From: Pseudomonadales bacterium
GTDB lineage: Bacteria > Pseudomonadota > Gammaproteobacteria > Pseudomonadales > Azotimanducaceae
Length of the DNA stretch: 64,000 nucleotides
Reading direction: 5' to 3'
NCBI GenBank assembly: GCA_028285415.1
Contig: JANQPF010000005.1
Location: 434,001 to 498,000, forward strand
Notes under the pieces: model-generated
Databases searched by the model: none
What the model saw: the letters and a program-made list of their open reading frames with translations, nothing else
What the model was told of the DNA's origin: nothing
Program-made: the position numbers and the translations under genes
Part shown: positions 1 to 8,483 of the stretch, piece by piece
Numbering within the stretch: position 1 is the stretch's first letter
Layout: each line of letters opens with the position of its first letter

Positions 1-1
1 G

Positions 2-2401
2 AACGACCACGAGAGCTTTCGGGCAACCGAAAGCGGCGAAGGGGAGAAATTCTACTGCCTGGCCATGTTCCCGTACCCCAGCGGCCGCCTGCACATGGGT
101 CACGTGCGCTGCTACACCCTGGCGGATGTCATCGGCCGTTATCATCGCCTCAAAGGCTACAACGTCATGCAGCCGATGGGCTGGGACGCGTTTGGACTCC
201 CGGCGGAAAACGCCGCGATCAAGAACGGGATTCCACCCGCCACCTGGACCAAAGACAACATTGCCTACATGCGCGGTCAGATGCAGCGGCTTGGCTTTGG
301 CATCGATTGGTCGCGGGAATTTGCCACCTGTGATCCGGAGTACTACCACTGGGAGCAGTGGCTTTTCATCAAACTGTACGAAAAGGGTCTCGTCTACCGC
401 AAAAATGCGGTGGTCAACTGGGACCCGGTTGATCAGACCGTACTTGCGAACGAGCAGGTCGTTGACGGCAGAGGCTGGCGCTCGGGCGCCGTCGTCGAGC
501 GCCGTGAAATGGCGCAGTGGTTCCTGAAGATTACCGACTACGCGGAAGAGCTTCTGAACGAGCTCGACAAAATGACCGGCTGGCCCGAGTCGGTCAAAAG
601 CATGCAGCGCAACTGGATCGGTCAGTCCCAGGGCGTGGAAATCGACTTTGCCGTCAACGGACGCGATGACGTGCTCACGGTATTCACCACACGACCGGAT
701 ACGCTTCTTGGTGCAACTTACGTTGCGGTTGCCGCAGAGCACCCGCTGGCTGAAGCGGCTGCGGCCGTTGACGCGGAAGTGGCCGCGTTTGTCGAGACCT
801 GCAAACAGGCAACCACCGCCGAAGCGGATCTGGCTACGATGGAAAAGGCCGGTGTCGCGACGGCGTTGACGGTCAAGCATCCCCTCACCGGTGCGGATCT
901 GCCGGTCTGGGTCGCCAACTTCGTTCTGATGGAGTACGGCTCGGGCGCCGTCATGTCGGTACCGGGTCACGATCAGCGTGACTGGGAGTTTGCGCGTAAA
1001 TACGACATTCCGGTCGTGCAGGTCATTGCTCCGGAGGGTGACGATGACTGCGATCTGGAGGAAGCGGCGTTTACCGAGCCAGGCGTGCTCGTGAACTCCG
1101 GCGAGTTTGACGGGCTCACCTCCGCCGCCGCATTCGACGGCATTGCCGACGCGCTTGCCGCGAAAAGTGCCGGGCGTCGGGTGACCAATTATCGGCTTCG
1201 TGATTGGGGCGTCTCGCGCCAACGCTACTGGGGCTGCCCGATCCCCATGATTCACTGTGAGCACTGTGGCGTTGTGCCCGTGCCGGAGCAAGACCTGCCG
1301 GTTGTCCTGCCAACCGAAGTGCAGTTTGAAGGGGTGCGCTCGCCGCTCACGACCATGGAGAGCTTCCTGCAGGTCGACTGCCCGGAGTGCGGTGCGCCTG
1401 CGCGCCGGGAGACAGATACCTTCGATACGTTCATGGAGTCTTCCTGGTACTACGCGCGCTTCGCCTGCCCGGATGCCAACGAGCCGATGGTGGACGACCG
1501 GGTCAACTTCTGGGCGCCTGTCAACCACTATGTCGGCGGGATCGAGCATGCCATCCTGCATCTGCTGTACGCGCGCTTCTATTTCAAGCTGATGCGTGAC
1601 GAAGGCCTCGTCGATGCCGACGAGCCGTTCACCGACCTCCTGATGCTCGGCATGGTGCTGCAGGACGGTAAAAAGATGTCGAAATCGGCGGGTGATGCCG
1701 GTGATCCACAGAAGCTTCTCGACAAATACGGCGCGGATACGGTGCGTACAGCCATGATGATGGCGGCGCCACCGCATCAGTCCTTTGAGTGGGGTGAAGC
1801 GCAGCTTGAGGGTGCACTGCGTTTCCTGAAGCGGCTGTGGAGCATGGTTCACGAGCACGCCGTAGGCGGATTGGGTGGCGCGCTGAATCCTGCCGCTCTT
1901 GGTGAGACGGCGGCAGAGGTGCGGCGCAAGACGCATGAGACGATAGCGCGGGCTGATGACGATCTCGGCCGACGCGTGCAGTTCAATACGGTCGTTTCCG
2001 CCGTCATGGAGCTCACCAACGCGCTCAGTCGTTTCGATCCTGCGGACGACAACGAGCGGGCTGTGATGACGGAAGGGCTGCGCACCGCGCTCCTCGTCAT
2101 TTCTCCGATTGCGCCACACCTGACACACGTCCTCTGGCCGATGGTTGGGGGTGAGGGCGCGTTGATTGAGCAGGGCTGGCCCGAGCTCGACGAAAGCGCG
2201 CTTGCGCAGGCGGTCATTGAATACGTCGTGCAGGTAAACGGAAAAGTGCGAGGCAAAATCGAGGTGCCTGCCGACGCTGAGCAGGGCGTGGTGCTGGATC
2301 TCGCCAAAGCGGCTGACAACGTCGCTCGGCACATGGATGGAAAGGCCGTCGTCAAAGAAATTGTTGTGCCCAACAAACTCGTCAACATCGTTGTTCGTTG
2401 A
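2..2401 (+). CDS. leuS: Leucyl-tRNA synthetase (5' end missing)
   Basis: Class I aminoacyl-tRNA synthetase that charges tRNA-Leu in the cytoplasm. The reading frame is open from base 2, so about 20 N-terminal residues lie outside the window. The HIGH-type motif is HMGH (about 92-103) and the KMSKS loop is at about 1672-1689. The editing (CP1) domain is present: TTRPDT and the GHDQRDWEF segment with the conserved Asp are both visible. Two CxxC pairs (IHCEHCG and DCPECG) suggest a zinc-binding module. Unusually, the stretch before KMSKS is very short (GMVLQDGKKMSKSAGD), so the leucine-specific insertion seen in E. coli LeuRS appears to be absent. The stop codon abuts lptE, as in the common leuS-lptE-holA cluster. 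Confidence 0.97.
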   Translation, partial: NDHESFRATESGEGEKFYCLAMFPYPSGRLHMGHVRCYTLADVIGRYHRLKGYNVMQPMGWDAFGLPAENAAIKNGIPPATWTKDNIAYMRGQMQRLGFGIDWSREFATCDPEYYHWEQWLFIKLYEKGLVYRKNAVVNWDPVDQTVLANEQVVDGRGWRSGAVVERREMAQWFLKITDYAEELLNELDKMTGWPESVKSMQRNWIGQSQGVEIDFAVNGRDDVLTVFTTRPDTLLGATYVAVAAEHPLAEAAAAVDAEVAAFVETCKQATTAEADLATMEKAGVATALTVKHPLTGADLPVWVANFVLMEYGSGAVMSVPGHDQRDWEFARKYDIPVVQVIAPEGDDDCDLEEAAFTEPGVLVNSGEFDGLTSAAAFDGIADALAAKSAGRRVTNYRLRDWGVSRQRYWGCPIPMIHCEHCGVVPVPEQDLPVVLPTEVQFEGVRSPLTTMESFLQVDCPECGAPARRETDTFDTFMESSWYYARFACPDANEPMVDDRVNFWAPVNHYVGGIEHAILHLLYARFYFKLMRDEGLVDADEPFTDLLMLGMVLQDGKKMSKSAGDAGDPQKLLDKYGADTVRTAMMMAAPPHQSFEWGEAQLEGALRFLKRLWSMVHEHAVGGLGGALNPAALGETAAEVRRKTHETIARADDDLGRRVQFNTVVSAVMELTNALSRFDPADDNERAVMTEGLRTALLVISPIAPHLTHVLWPMVGGEGALIEQGWPELDESALAQAVIEYVVQVNGKVRGKIEVPADAEQGVVLDLAKAADNVARHMDGKAVVKEIVVPNKLVNIVVR

Positions 2402-2404
2402 GTG

Positions 2405-2929
2405 ATGCCGGCGTCTTTCCAACGTGCCGCCGTCTGTCTGTTGCTGTCAGCGCTGGTGCTGGTCAGCCTGGGCGGCTGCGGCTTCAAGCTGAGGTCTTAC
2501 AACTTTGCCGGTAGCGTCGACAGCTTTGCGGTCACTGGTAAAACCGGGCTTCCCATCAGTCAGGAACTGCGCCGCGGCTTGGGTCAGGCCGGCGTCATTG
2601 AGGTGGCGGCAAAAGAAGCAGCCATTAAGGTCGAGATTCTGGATCAGCGGCGCGAACGCCGCAGCGTTTCGGTGGCAGGGAGCGCACGCGCCGCCGAATA
2701 TGAAACGAGCCTCGCCGTGCGTTACCGCATTCTGGGAAGCGGTGAGGGGGAGCTTGCCCCGGCCGCGTGGATCGAACGTCGGCGGGTCTACCGGATCGAT
2801 CGCGACAACATTGTCGGTAGCAGTGAAGAACAGGCGCTGCTCGAGCGTGAACTCATGCAGGACATGGTCGGACAGATCATCCGCGCGATGGAGGCAGTGA
2901 GCAGAAACGTCAATGCAGGTCAGAGCTGA
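2405..2929 (+). CDS. lptE: LPS-assembly lipoprotein LptE
   Basis: Outer-membrane lipoprotein that plugs the LptD barrel and helps insert lipopolysaccharide. The N-terminus is a lipoprotein signal peptide with lipobox LGGC, followed by GFKLR, the usual start of mature LptE proteins. At about 174 residues the length fits the family. A GTG at 2402 directly after the leuS stop is an alternative start; the ATG at 2405 gives a cleaner signal peptide. The 3' end overlaps holA by 17 bases, which implies translational coupling. The assignment rests on the lipobox, length and the leuS-lptE-holA order more than on strong sequence motifs. Confidence 0.9.
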   Translation: MPASFQRAAVCLLLSALVLVSLGGCGFKLRSYNFAGSVDSFAVTGKTGLPISQELRRGLGQAGVIEVAAKEAAIKVEILDQRRERRSVSVAGSARAAEYETSLAVRYRILGSGEGELAPAAWIERRRVYRIDRDNIVGSSEEQALLERELMQDMVGQIIRAMEAVSRNVNAGQS

Positions 2930-3908
2930 AGAATTTGCGTCGCACATTGCCGGACCGCTGGCGTCTGTCTATCTGATATCGGGTGACGAAACGCTTCTTG
3001 TGGAGGAGTGCTGCGATCAGCTGATCCAGGCTGCTCGCCAGCAGGGCTATACAGAACGCTCTATACACCATGTCGAAACTGGGTTTCGCTGGCACAACCT
3101 GCACCACGATGCAGCCAGCTTGTCACTGTTTGCCGAACGCAAACTGCTCGACGTCCGCGTTCCTGTGAAAAAATTCGATCGTGAAGCATCAGAAGCGCTC
3201 CGCGAATGGACCGCCTCCGCGGCAGCGCAGGACGACGTCATTCTGCTACTGCGCACGGCGCGGTTGGATCCGCGCCAGCGCTCGAGCGCCTGGTTCAAAG
3301 CCCTGGACCAGGCTGGTGTCGTGACGCTCGTGTGGCCGGTGTCTCCCGGGCAGCTGCCGCGTTGGTTGAAAACCCGCAGCCAGGGCCTTGGAATTACTCT
3401 CGCGCCGGACGCGCTCACCTATCTGGCCGAACGGGTGGAAGGCAATCTGCTGGCCGCCGCGCAGGAATTGGACAAGCTTGCACTGCTCGACCTTCCGGAA
3501 CCGATTACTTTGGAAGCTCTGGTGGCGGCGCTCGAGGACGCTTCCCGCTACAACACATTCGATCTCCTGGATGCGGTCATGGTGGCGGATGCCGTTCAAA
3601 CGGCAAAGATCATCGCCAGCGTGCGCGAAGAAGGGGTCAGTCCTTTCTCGGTCCTCTACGCGCTTGCAAGTCAGCTCCGTCGCACCTCAACCCGGGGTCT
3701 TCCGCGTGACCGGCAGCGGGCTCTGGAAGCGTTCATGCGGAGAATCAAAGATCCCGGTGCCGTGCTTGCCGAGTGTGCGGTGATCGATCAACAGGGAAAA
3801 GGCCAGCTGCCGGGTGATGCCTGGCTATCTCTGGAAAACCTGCTCCTGCGGCTTGCCGGGATGCGGGTGTTGCCGCTGCCGAGTGAGGATCAGAACGCGT
3901 TGCGTTGA
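2913..3908 (+). CDS. holA: DNA polymerase III subunit delta
   Basis: Delta subunit of the DNA polymerase III clamp loader, which opens the beta clamp. The N-terminus shows the family pattern of a short lead followed by VYLISGDETLLVEE. The protein is 331 residues (E. coli HolA is about 343). There is a central AAA+-like region without a Walker A motif, as expected for delta, and a helical C-terminal collar (SLENLLLRLAGMR near the end). The gene starts inside the end of lptE and closes the leuS-lptE-holA unit. The 179 bases downstream are AT-rich and contain no gene. Confidence 0.92.
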   Translation: MQVRAEEFASHIAGPLASVYLISGDETLLVEECCDQLIQAARQQGYTERSIHHVETGFRWHNLHHDAASLSLFAERKLLDVRVPVKKFDREASEALREWTASAAAQDDVILLLRTARLDPRQRSSAWFKALDQAGVVTLVWPVSPGQLPRWLKTRSQGLGITLAPDALTYLAERVEGNLLAAAQELDKLALLDLPEPITLEALVAALEDASRYNTFDLLDAVMVADAVQTAKIIASVREEGVSPFSVLYALASQLRRTSTRGLPRDRQRALEAFMRRIKDPGAVLAECAVIDQQGKGQLPGDAWLSLENLLLRLAGMRVLPLPSEDQNALR

Positions 3909-4087
3909 TCGCTTTGTCTCAACCCGTTTATGAACGTTGCGTTACTTTGTTTGAGAAAAAACGCCACATATTGCCGTTTTCTGCACTTTTGCTTAACAAA
4001 AGATTCATACAACTGACCGATTTTTCATAAAGACATAACCTCTTTCGATTAGGGTACGGCCACCTCAGAAGCTTCCGGAGAGTGTTT

Positions 4088-6349
4088 GTGCTCAACCCCC
4101 TACCCCCCGAAGCGTTCTCGTTAGTAATTGGTTATGGATGGATTCTGGGCGTTATTGCCCTGATCGTGATGCTGCATGGACGTAAGCTGCTGGCCGCCGC
4201 GGGTTCGTTTCGCGGCTACGCGCTGACCCCTCGTGTATCACGATTCGTTTCCAGGCTTGTCGGAACCAGAAACCTTTCCGAAGAGCAGTTTTTTACCGCG
4301 GATGGTGCCGATGACAAATACGTCCTGGCACGCCGTCGCGGTCTGGAGCAGCTGGCGGGCGAGCTGAACGAGCGGAGTCCTCGGTCCAATGATTGGGCCG
4401 CGCAGCTACGCGAAAGTATGTCTGATTTACGATTCGCGGATGCGAACCGCGTGCCGTTTCCCTTTGCGGCTGTGATGCGTGACACGTTCAATCTTGCCGC
4501 CGTGGTGGAACGAACCGAAGGTCCGTACCTCTTTGATCTCGACGATAACAAGAGTCTTGATGTCAGCGGCTCCTATGGCGTCAACGTCGCGGGATACGAT
4601 CGCTATAAGTCCTGGATCAAGGAGGGTCTTGCGAAGGTCGAGGATCTTGGCCCGGTACTTGGCCCGCTGCACCCGATAGTTGTCGACAACATCCAGCGCC
4701 TGAAGCAGATCTCCAACCTGGACGAAATCTCCTTCCATACGAGTGGGACCGAGGCGGTCATGGCCGCCGTCAGGCTCGCCCGCTTCAATACACGGCGTAA
4801 GAAAATTGTCTGCTTTACCGGCGCTTACCATGGTTGGTGGGACGGCGTTCAGCCGGGGCTCGGCAGTGAAAGGGCAATCGGCGATTGCCTCACGTTGACG
4901 GAGATGAAACCCGGCGCGCTCAAAGTCATAAGGAGTCGGCGTCGGGAAATTGCGGGCATTCTCATCAACCCGGTTCAGTCTTTTCATCCCAACTCGCCGC
5001 CGCCCAACGATGCCGTGCTCCTGACCGACGAGGTGCGGAAAACTTCCGGCGGTTCGCTCGAGGATACGCGGGAATCCGACTACGCCGCCTGGCTGCGCGA
5101 CCTCAGAAAGGTGTGCGACGAGTGCGACATCCCACTCCTCTTCGACGAGGTTTACAGCGGTTTCCGCCTGGGGGTCGGCGGTGCCCAGGAGTACTTCGGC
5201 GTACAGGCTGACATGGTGATGTACGGCAAGACCGTGGCTGCGGGCCTGCCCATTGGCGTCGTTTGCGGCAAAGCCAATCTGATGCGCCGGTTCGACCCGG
5301 ACCATCCCATGCGGATTGCCTACGTTGTGGGCACGTTTTCCGCATACCCGGCGGCTATGGGCACCATGAACGAGTTTCTGCGCTGGTCCATGACGCCTGA
5401 AGCGGAGCAGGACTACAGCGCGTTAGAGCAGCGCATGGAAACCTGGGTTGGCGAGGCAAACGAATCCTTCGTCGCGGCCGATCTGCCGATACGGATCGAG
5501 CATCTGTCGACGATCTGGACGATCGAGTTCACGCAGCCGAGCCGTTTTCACTGGCTGCTGCAGTACTACATGCGTGCTGAAGGCATCGCATTGAGTTGGG
5601 TGGGGACCGGACGCTGTCTGGTGAGCATGGACTACACCGAGGCGGAGTTCGCGGCGCTCACCGCAAAACTTCACCGCGCGGCGAGCCGCATGCGTGATGA
5701 CAAATGGTGGTTGTCTGAAGCAGAGCAACCGGACAGAGCTAAAGCAACCCGTAGAGGGGTAGTTAAGGATATGGTTGGAAGTATGGTTCCAGGAACGCTG
5801 AGCGATTTTTACTCGGAGGTGATGCGGCGCAAGCATGATGACCATGAAGCGTCCCACAGCGATCGAACGAATCAGTTCTTACATCTCGTGAGTTCGAGCG
5901 TTTTTATCTATTGTTACTGGCTCGTTTTCTCGGATCTGGTCACTGCAATGTGGTTGGGTCTCGGCGCACTGTTCATTCGCCAGATAGGACACGCGCTCAT
6001 TGAGCCGCCTTGTCACGATGCTGAGCAGCTACTGCTGGGATTTGATACCCGCAGTAAAAGCGTCATCGTTGCTATTTACCTGCTGATCCCGACGGTCAAT
6101 ATCCTCGCGGCGCCGAACATGGCCTGGGCGACGCTGTTGGGACCCGTTGCCTCATCTGTTGCTGTGCAATGGTTTTACTTTACCGCCATGGTGATTTTTG
6201 GACGTGTGCTTCTGTTGATCCGGCGGCACGGCTTCAAAAACGCGATGGTATGGTTCGTGAAGCTGATCACCGATCCCTTTACGGACATCAAAGCCTACTA
6301 TTCGAGCGTAGACATTCTCGCGGGACGACGGGCAAAGAAAGCCGCTTGA
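4088..6349 (+). CDS. Class-III PLP aminotransferase fused to Mpo1/DUF962-like membrane domain
   Basis: Two-part protein of about 753 residues. Residues below are counted from an upstream GTG at 4082; the GTG at 4088 is preferred because GGAG at 4077-4080 is then correctly spaced. One membrane helix lies near residues 12-30. A fold-type I, class-III aminotransferase/aminomutase domain follows (about 110-560), with SGTEAVMAAVRLAR, YHGWWDG, Asp355 in FDEVYSGFR and the PLP lysine Lys383 in YGKTVAAGLPIG; it looks catalytically intact. After about residue 580 comes a hydrophobic domain with His592, NQFLH (His601) and IGHALIE (His637), resembling the N..hH and GH.hE motifs of DUF962/Mpo1 lipid alpha-oxidation proteins. 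The aminotransferase call is firm. The C-terminal call is tentative and the substrate is unknown. It is probably monocistronic, ending at a strong terminator. Confidence 0.78.
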   Translation: MLNPLPPEAFSLVIGYGWILGVIALIVMLHGRKLLAAAGSFRGYALTPRVSRFVSRLVGTRNLSEEQFFTADGADDKYVLARRRGLEQLAGELNERSPRSNDWAAQLRESMSDLRFADANRVPFPFAAVMRDTFNLAAVVERTEGPYLFDLDDNKSLDVSGSYGVNVAGYDRYKSWIKEGLAKVEDLGPVLGPLHPIVVDNIQRLKQISNLDEISFHTSGTEAVMAAVRLARFNTRRKKIVCFTGAYHGWWDGVQPGLGSERAIGDCLTLTEMKPGALKVIRSRRREIAGILINPVQSFHPNSPPPNDAVLLTDEVRKTSGGSLEDTRESDYAAWLRDLRKVCDECDIPLLFDEVYSGFRLGVGGAQEYFGVQADMVMYGKTVAAGLPIGVVCGKANLMRRFDPDHPMRIAYVVGTFSAYPAAMGTMNEFLRWSMTPEAEQDYSALEQRMETWVGEANESFVAADLPIRIEHLSTIWTIEFTQPSRFHWLLQYYMRAEGIALSWVGTGRCLVSMDYTEAEFAALTAKLHRAASRMRDDKWWLSEAEQPDRAKATRRGVVKDMVGSMVPGTLSDFYSEVMRRKHDDHEASHSDRTNQFLHLVSSSVFIYCYWLVFSDLVTAMWLGLGALFIRQIGHALIEPPCHDAEQLLLGFDTRSKSVIVAIYLLIPTVNILAAPNMAWATLLGPVASSVAVQWFYFTAMVIFGRVLLLIRRHGFKNAMVWFVKLITDPFTDIKAYYSSVDILAGRRAKKAA

Positions 6350-6365
6350 GCCTTCCCGGAAGACT

Positions 6366-6396
6366 AAAAAGGCCGCGCACTGCGCGGCCTTTTTTG
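6366..6396. terminator. Bidirectional intrinsic terminator
   Basis: A perfect 8-bp GC stem (GGCCGCGC / GCGCGGCC, loop ACT) spans 6371-6389, preceded by five A and followed by six T. It can terminate both the aminotransferase gene on the plus strand and the phosphoesterase gene on the minus strand. Confidence 0.9.
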
Positions 6397-6422
6397 TGGT
6401 AGATCGAGATCGAGCGAGCGTT

Positions 6423-7238
6423 TCAGGCGCTCTTGCGGGCAGGTGTCGGTGCGAGCTCGATTTGCGGTTCGAGCTCGATAATGTCCGCAGTTGTGGCAGC
6501 TTCGTCCCATTTGATGATGCGAAAACTGCCGTTAGCGTTTTCCACGAGGGCAGTGCAGCTCTCCACCCAGTCACCGCAGTTCATATAGGTCACGCCTTCA
6601 ATCTCGCTGATCTCAGCGTGGTGGATGTGGCCGCAGACGGCGCCGTCGTAGCCCAGGCGATTGCACTGGTGGGCGATTGCACCTTCGAATTCGCTGATGA
6701 AGTTCACCGCGCGTTTGACACGGTGTTTGATCCAGGCAGACAGCGACCAGTAGCCGTAACCGAAACGCGAACGGGCTGCGTTGACCAGTCTGTTTGCTTC
6801 CAGCAGAAACGTATAACCAATGTCTCCGGCGAACGCGAGCCATTTGTGGTAACGCGTGATGACATCAAACTCGTCACCGTGGATGACAAGCAGGCGCCTG
6901 CCGTCCTGAGTTTCGTGGACGTAGCGATCGACAACGTGCAGATTGCCTATCTGCATGTCCGAATACTTGCGCAGGAACTCGTCGTGGTTACCGGTCACAT
7001 AGATCACTTCGGTTCCATTTTTGGTCATCGTCAAAAACCGGCGTAGCACGTTGTTGTGTGCCTGCGGCCAGTAAAAGCCCGATTTCAGGCGCCAGCCGTC
7101 GACAATGTCGCCGACGAGATATAGACGGTCGCAGGAGTGTGCTTTGAGAAAGTCCACCAGCTTTTCGGCCTGGCAGCCCTTGGTGCCCAGGTGGATGTCC
7201 GAGAGAAAGATCGACGGGTAGTGAGTTTTTCCGCTCAT
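6423..7238 (-). CDS. LpxH-like UDP-2,3-diacylglucosamine diphosphatase family metallophosphoesterase
   Basis: Calcineurin-like metallophosphoesterase of about 271 residues. All metal-binding motifs are visible in order: SDIHLGT, VGDIVDGW, GNHDEF, IHGDEFD and CGHIHHAEI. This is the COG2908-type family that includes LpxH, which releases lipid X in lipid A synthesis, but the protein is longer than classical LpxH and belongs to the widespread paralogous branch, so the true substrate is uncertain. The start chosen is the ATG at 7238, because GAGGAA lies 9 bases upstream; a GTG two codons earlier is too close to it. It diverges from the RND adaptor gene across 172 bases. Confidence 0.85.
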   Translation of the reverse strand: MSGKTHYPSIFLSDIHLGTKGCQAEKLVDFLKAHSCDRLYLVGDIVDGWRLKSGFYWPQAHNNVLRRFLTMTKNGTEVIYVTGNHDEFLRKYSDMQIGNLHVVDRYVHETQDGRRLLVIHGDEFDVITRYHKWLAFAGDIGYTFLLEANRLVNAARSRFGYGYWSLSAWIKHRVKRAVNFISEFEGAIAHQCNRLGYDGAVCGHIHHAEISEIEGVTYMNCGDWVESCTALVENANGSFRIIKWDEAATTADIIELEPQIELAPTPARKSA

Positions 7239-7410
7239 AGCCACAGGTTCCTCAGGTTTGGCGCAGACTACGCGCGGACTGTGAACATCAGATGACGAAC
7301 GGCCGGAAGAAAACCCGCTAACTCATTGAAAATTTGCCGATATCCACAGCAGCAATGCGCACAGGCTCACGTTTTGGCGGTACACTGAGGTTCTGCTATC
7401 CGGGGGTCGA

Positions 7411-8475
7411 ATGGTCAGAGTCTTTGGGCTGATATCGTTGTTTCTGTTGAGCGGCTGTGCCGATCGTTCGGACCCGGACCCGGCTGATCAAAGCGTACGC
7501 CCGGCGCGTATCTTTGTCGTCAAAGACACCGGCGAAACGATGCAACAGGAATTTGTCGGGCGTGTGGAGGCGGTGCAGTCGATAGACATGACGTTCGAAG
7601 TGTCGGGCCCGTTGGAGCAGCTCCCCGTGCTCGAAGGGCAGACCATCGCCAGAGGCGAGCTGGTGGCGGCGCTCGATCCCACCGATTTCGAACTTGCCGT
7701 GCGTGAAGCCCAGGTGCAGCTACAGCTCGCCAAACAGGACCTGGAACGCAAACAGCAGGTTCTGGAACAGCGGGGGATCGCGCGCTCTGTCGTCGACGAT
7801 GCCAAGTCCATCTATGACCTGCAGCGCGTCCGGCTGGACAAGGCGCGTGAATCTCTCGCGGACTCGCGGTTGACAGCCCCGTTTGATGCCTACGTGGCAC
7901 GACGTTACGTGGATAACTTTGTTACGATTCGGGCAGGAGAAAAAGTCGTGCGTCTGCACGACCCGGATCGGCTCCTGGTTGTAGCAAGCATCCCGGAACA
8001 TCTGCTGGCAACGGTTACCGACGAGCAGGTGATTGGCATCGATGCGGTCTTCGACTTTGCGCCGGGGGAGAAATTTCCGCTGACACCCTACGAGAATCGT
8101 GGCGAGGCTGACGCAGTGGCGCAGACGTACGAAGTCAGTCTGGCGCTCGACCGGCCTGAGGGGTGGAACATCCTGCCAGGCATGACGGCAACCGTAATCG
8201 GGCGTTTTCGTGACAAGGACGCCGGTGCCAGCACGATGTACGTGCCCACCAGCGCGTTGGTCAGCGACGGCCAGGAGCAGTTTTATGTCTGGCTCTTCGA
8301 CCCGGAAACCCTCGGTGTAGCGCGGCGGGACATTGCCGTGGACGCCCCCCAGGGTGATGGTGTGCCGGTGCTCAACGGATTGCAGGATGGCGACATGATC
8401 GTGGCAACGGGCGCCAGCCAGCTGCGAGAGGGCATGCGGGTGCGTGTGCTGGGTGAACCGACGGTTGAGCTGTAG
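7411..8475 (+). CDS. RND efflux periplasmic adaptor (membrane fusion lipoprotein)
   Basis: Periplasmic adaptor linking an RND pump to an outer-membrane channel. The signal peptide ends in lipobox LLSGC, so it is a lipoprotein, like AcrA/MexA. It has a biotinyl-lipoyl half (VSGPLEQLPVLEGQTIARGELVAALD), a short helical hairpin (about residues 90-145) and a beta-barrel half. It is 354 residues. ATG 7411 is preceded by GGGGGTC. It lies 8 bases upstream of the RND permease gene, and the two surely form one operon. No outer-membrane factor is encoded alongside, so the pump must borrow one. Confidence 0.9.
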   Translation: MVRVFGLISLFLLSGCADRSDPDPADQSVRPARIFVVKDTGETMQQEFVGRVEAVQSIDMTFEVSGPLEQLPVLEGQTIARGELVAALDPTDFELAVREAQVQLQLAKQDLERKQQVLEQRGIARSVVDDAKSIYDLQRVRLDKARESLADSRLTAPFDAYVARRYVDNFVTIRAGEKVVRLHDPDRLLVVASIPEHLLATVTDEQVIGIDAVFDFAPGEKFPLTPYENRGEADAVAQTYEVSLALDRPEGWNILPGMTATVIGRFRDKDAGASTMYVPTSALVSDGQEQFYVWLFDPETLGVARRDIAVDAPQGDGVPVLNGLQDGDMIVATGASQLREGMRVRVLGEPTVEL

Positions 8476-8483
8476 ACGTATTC

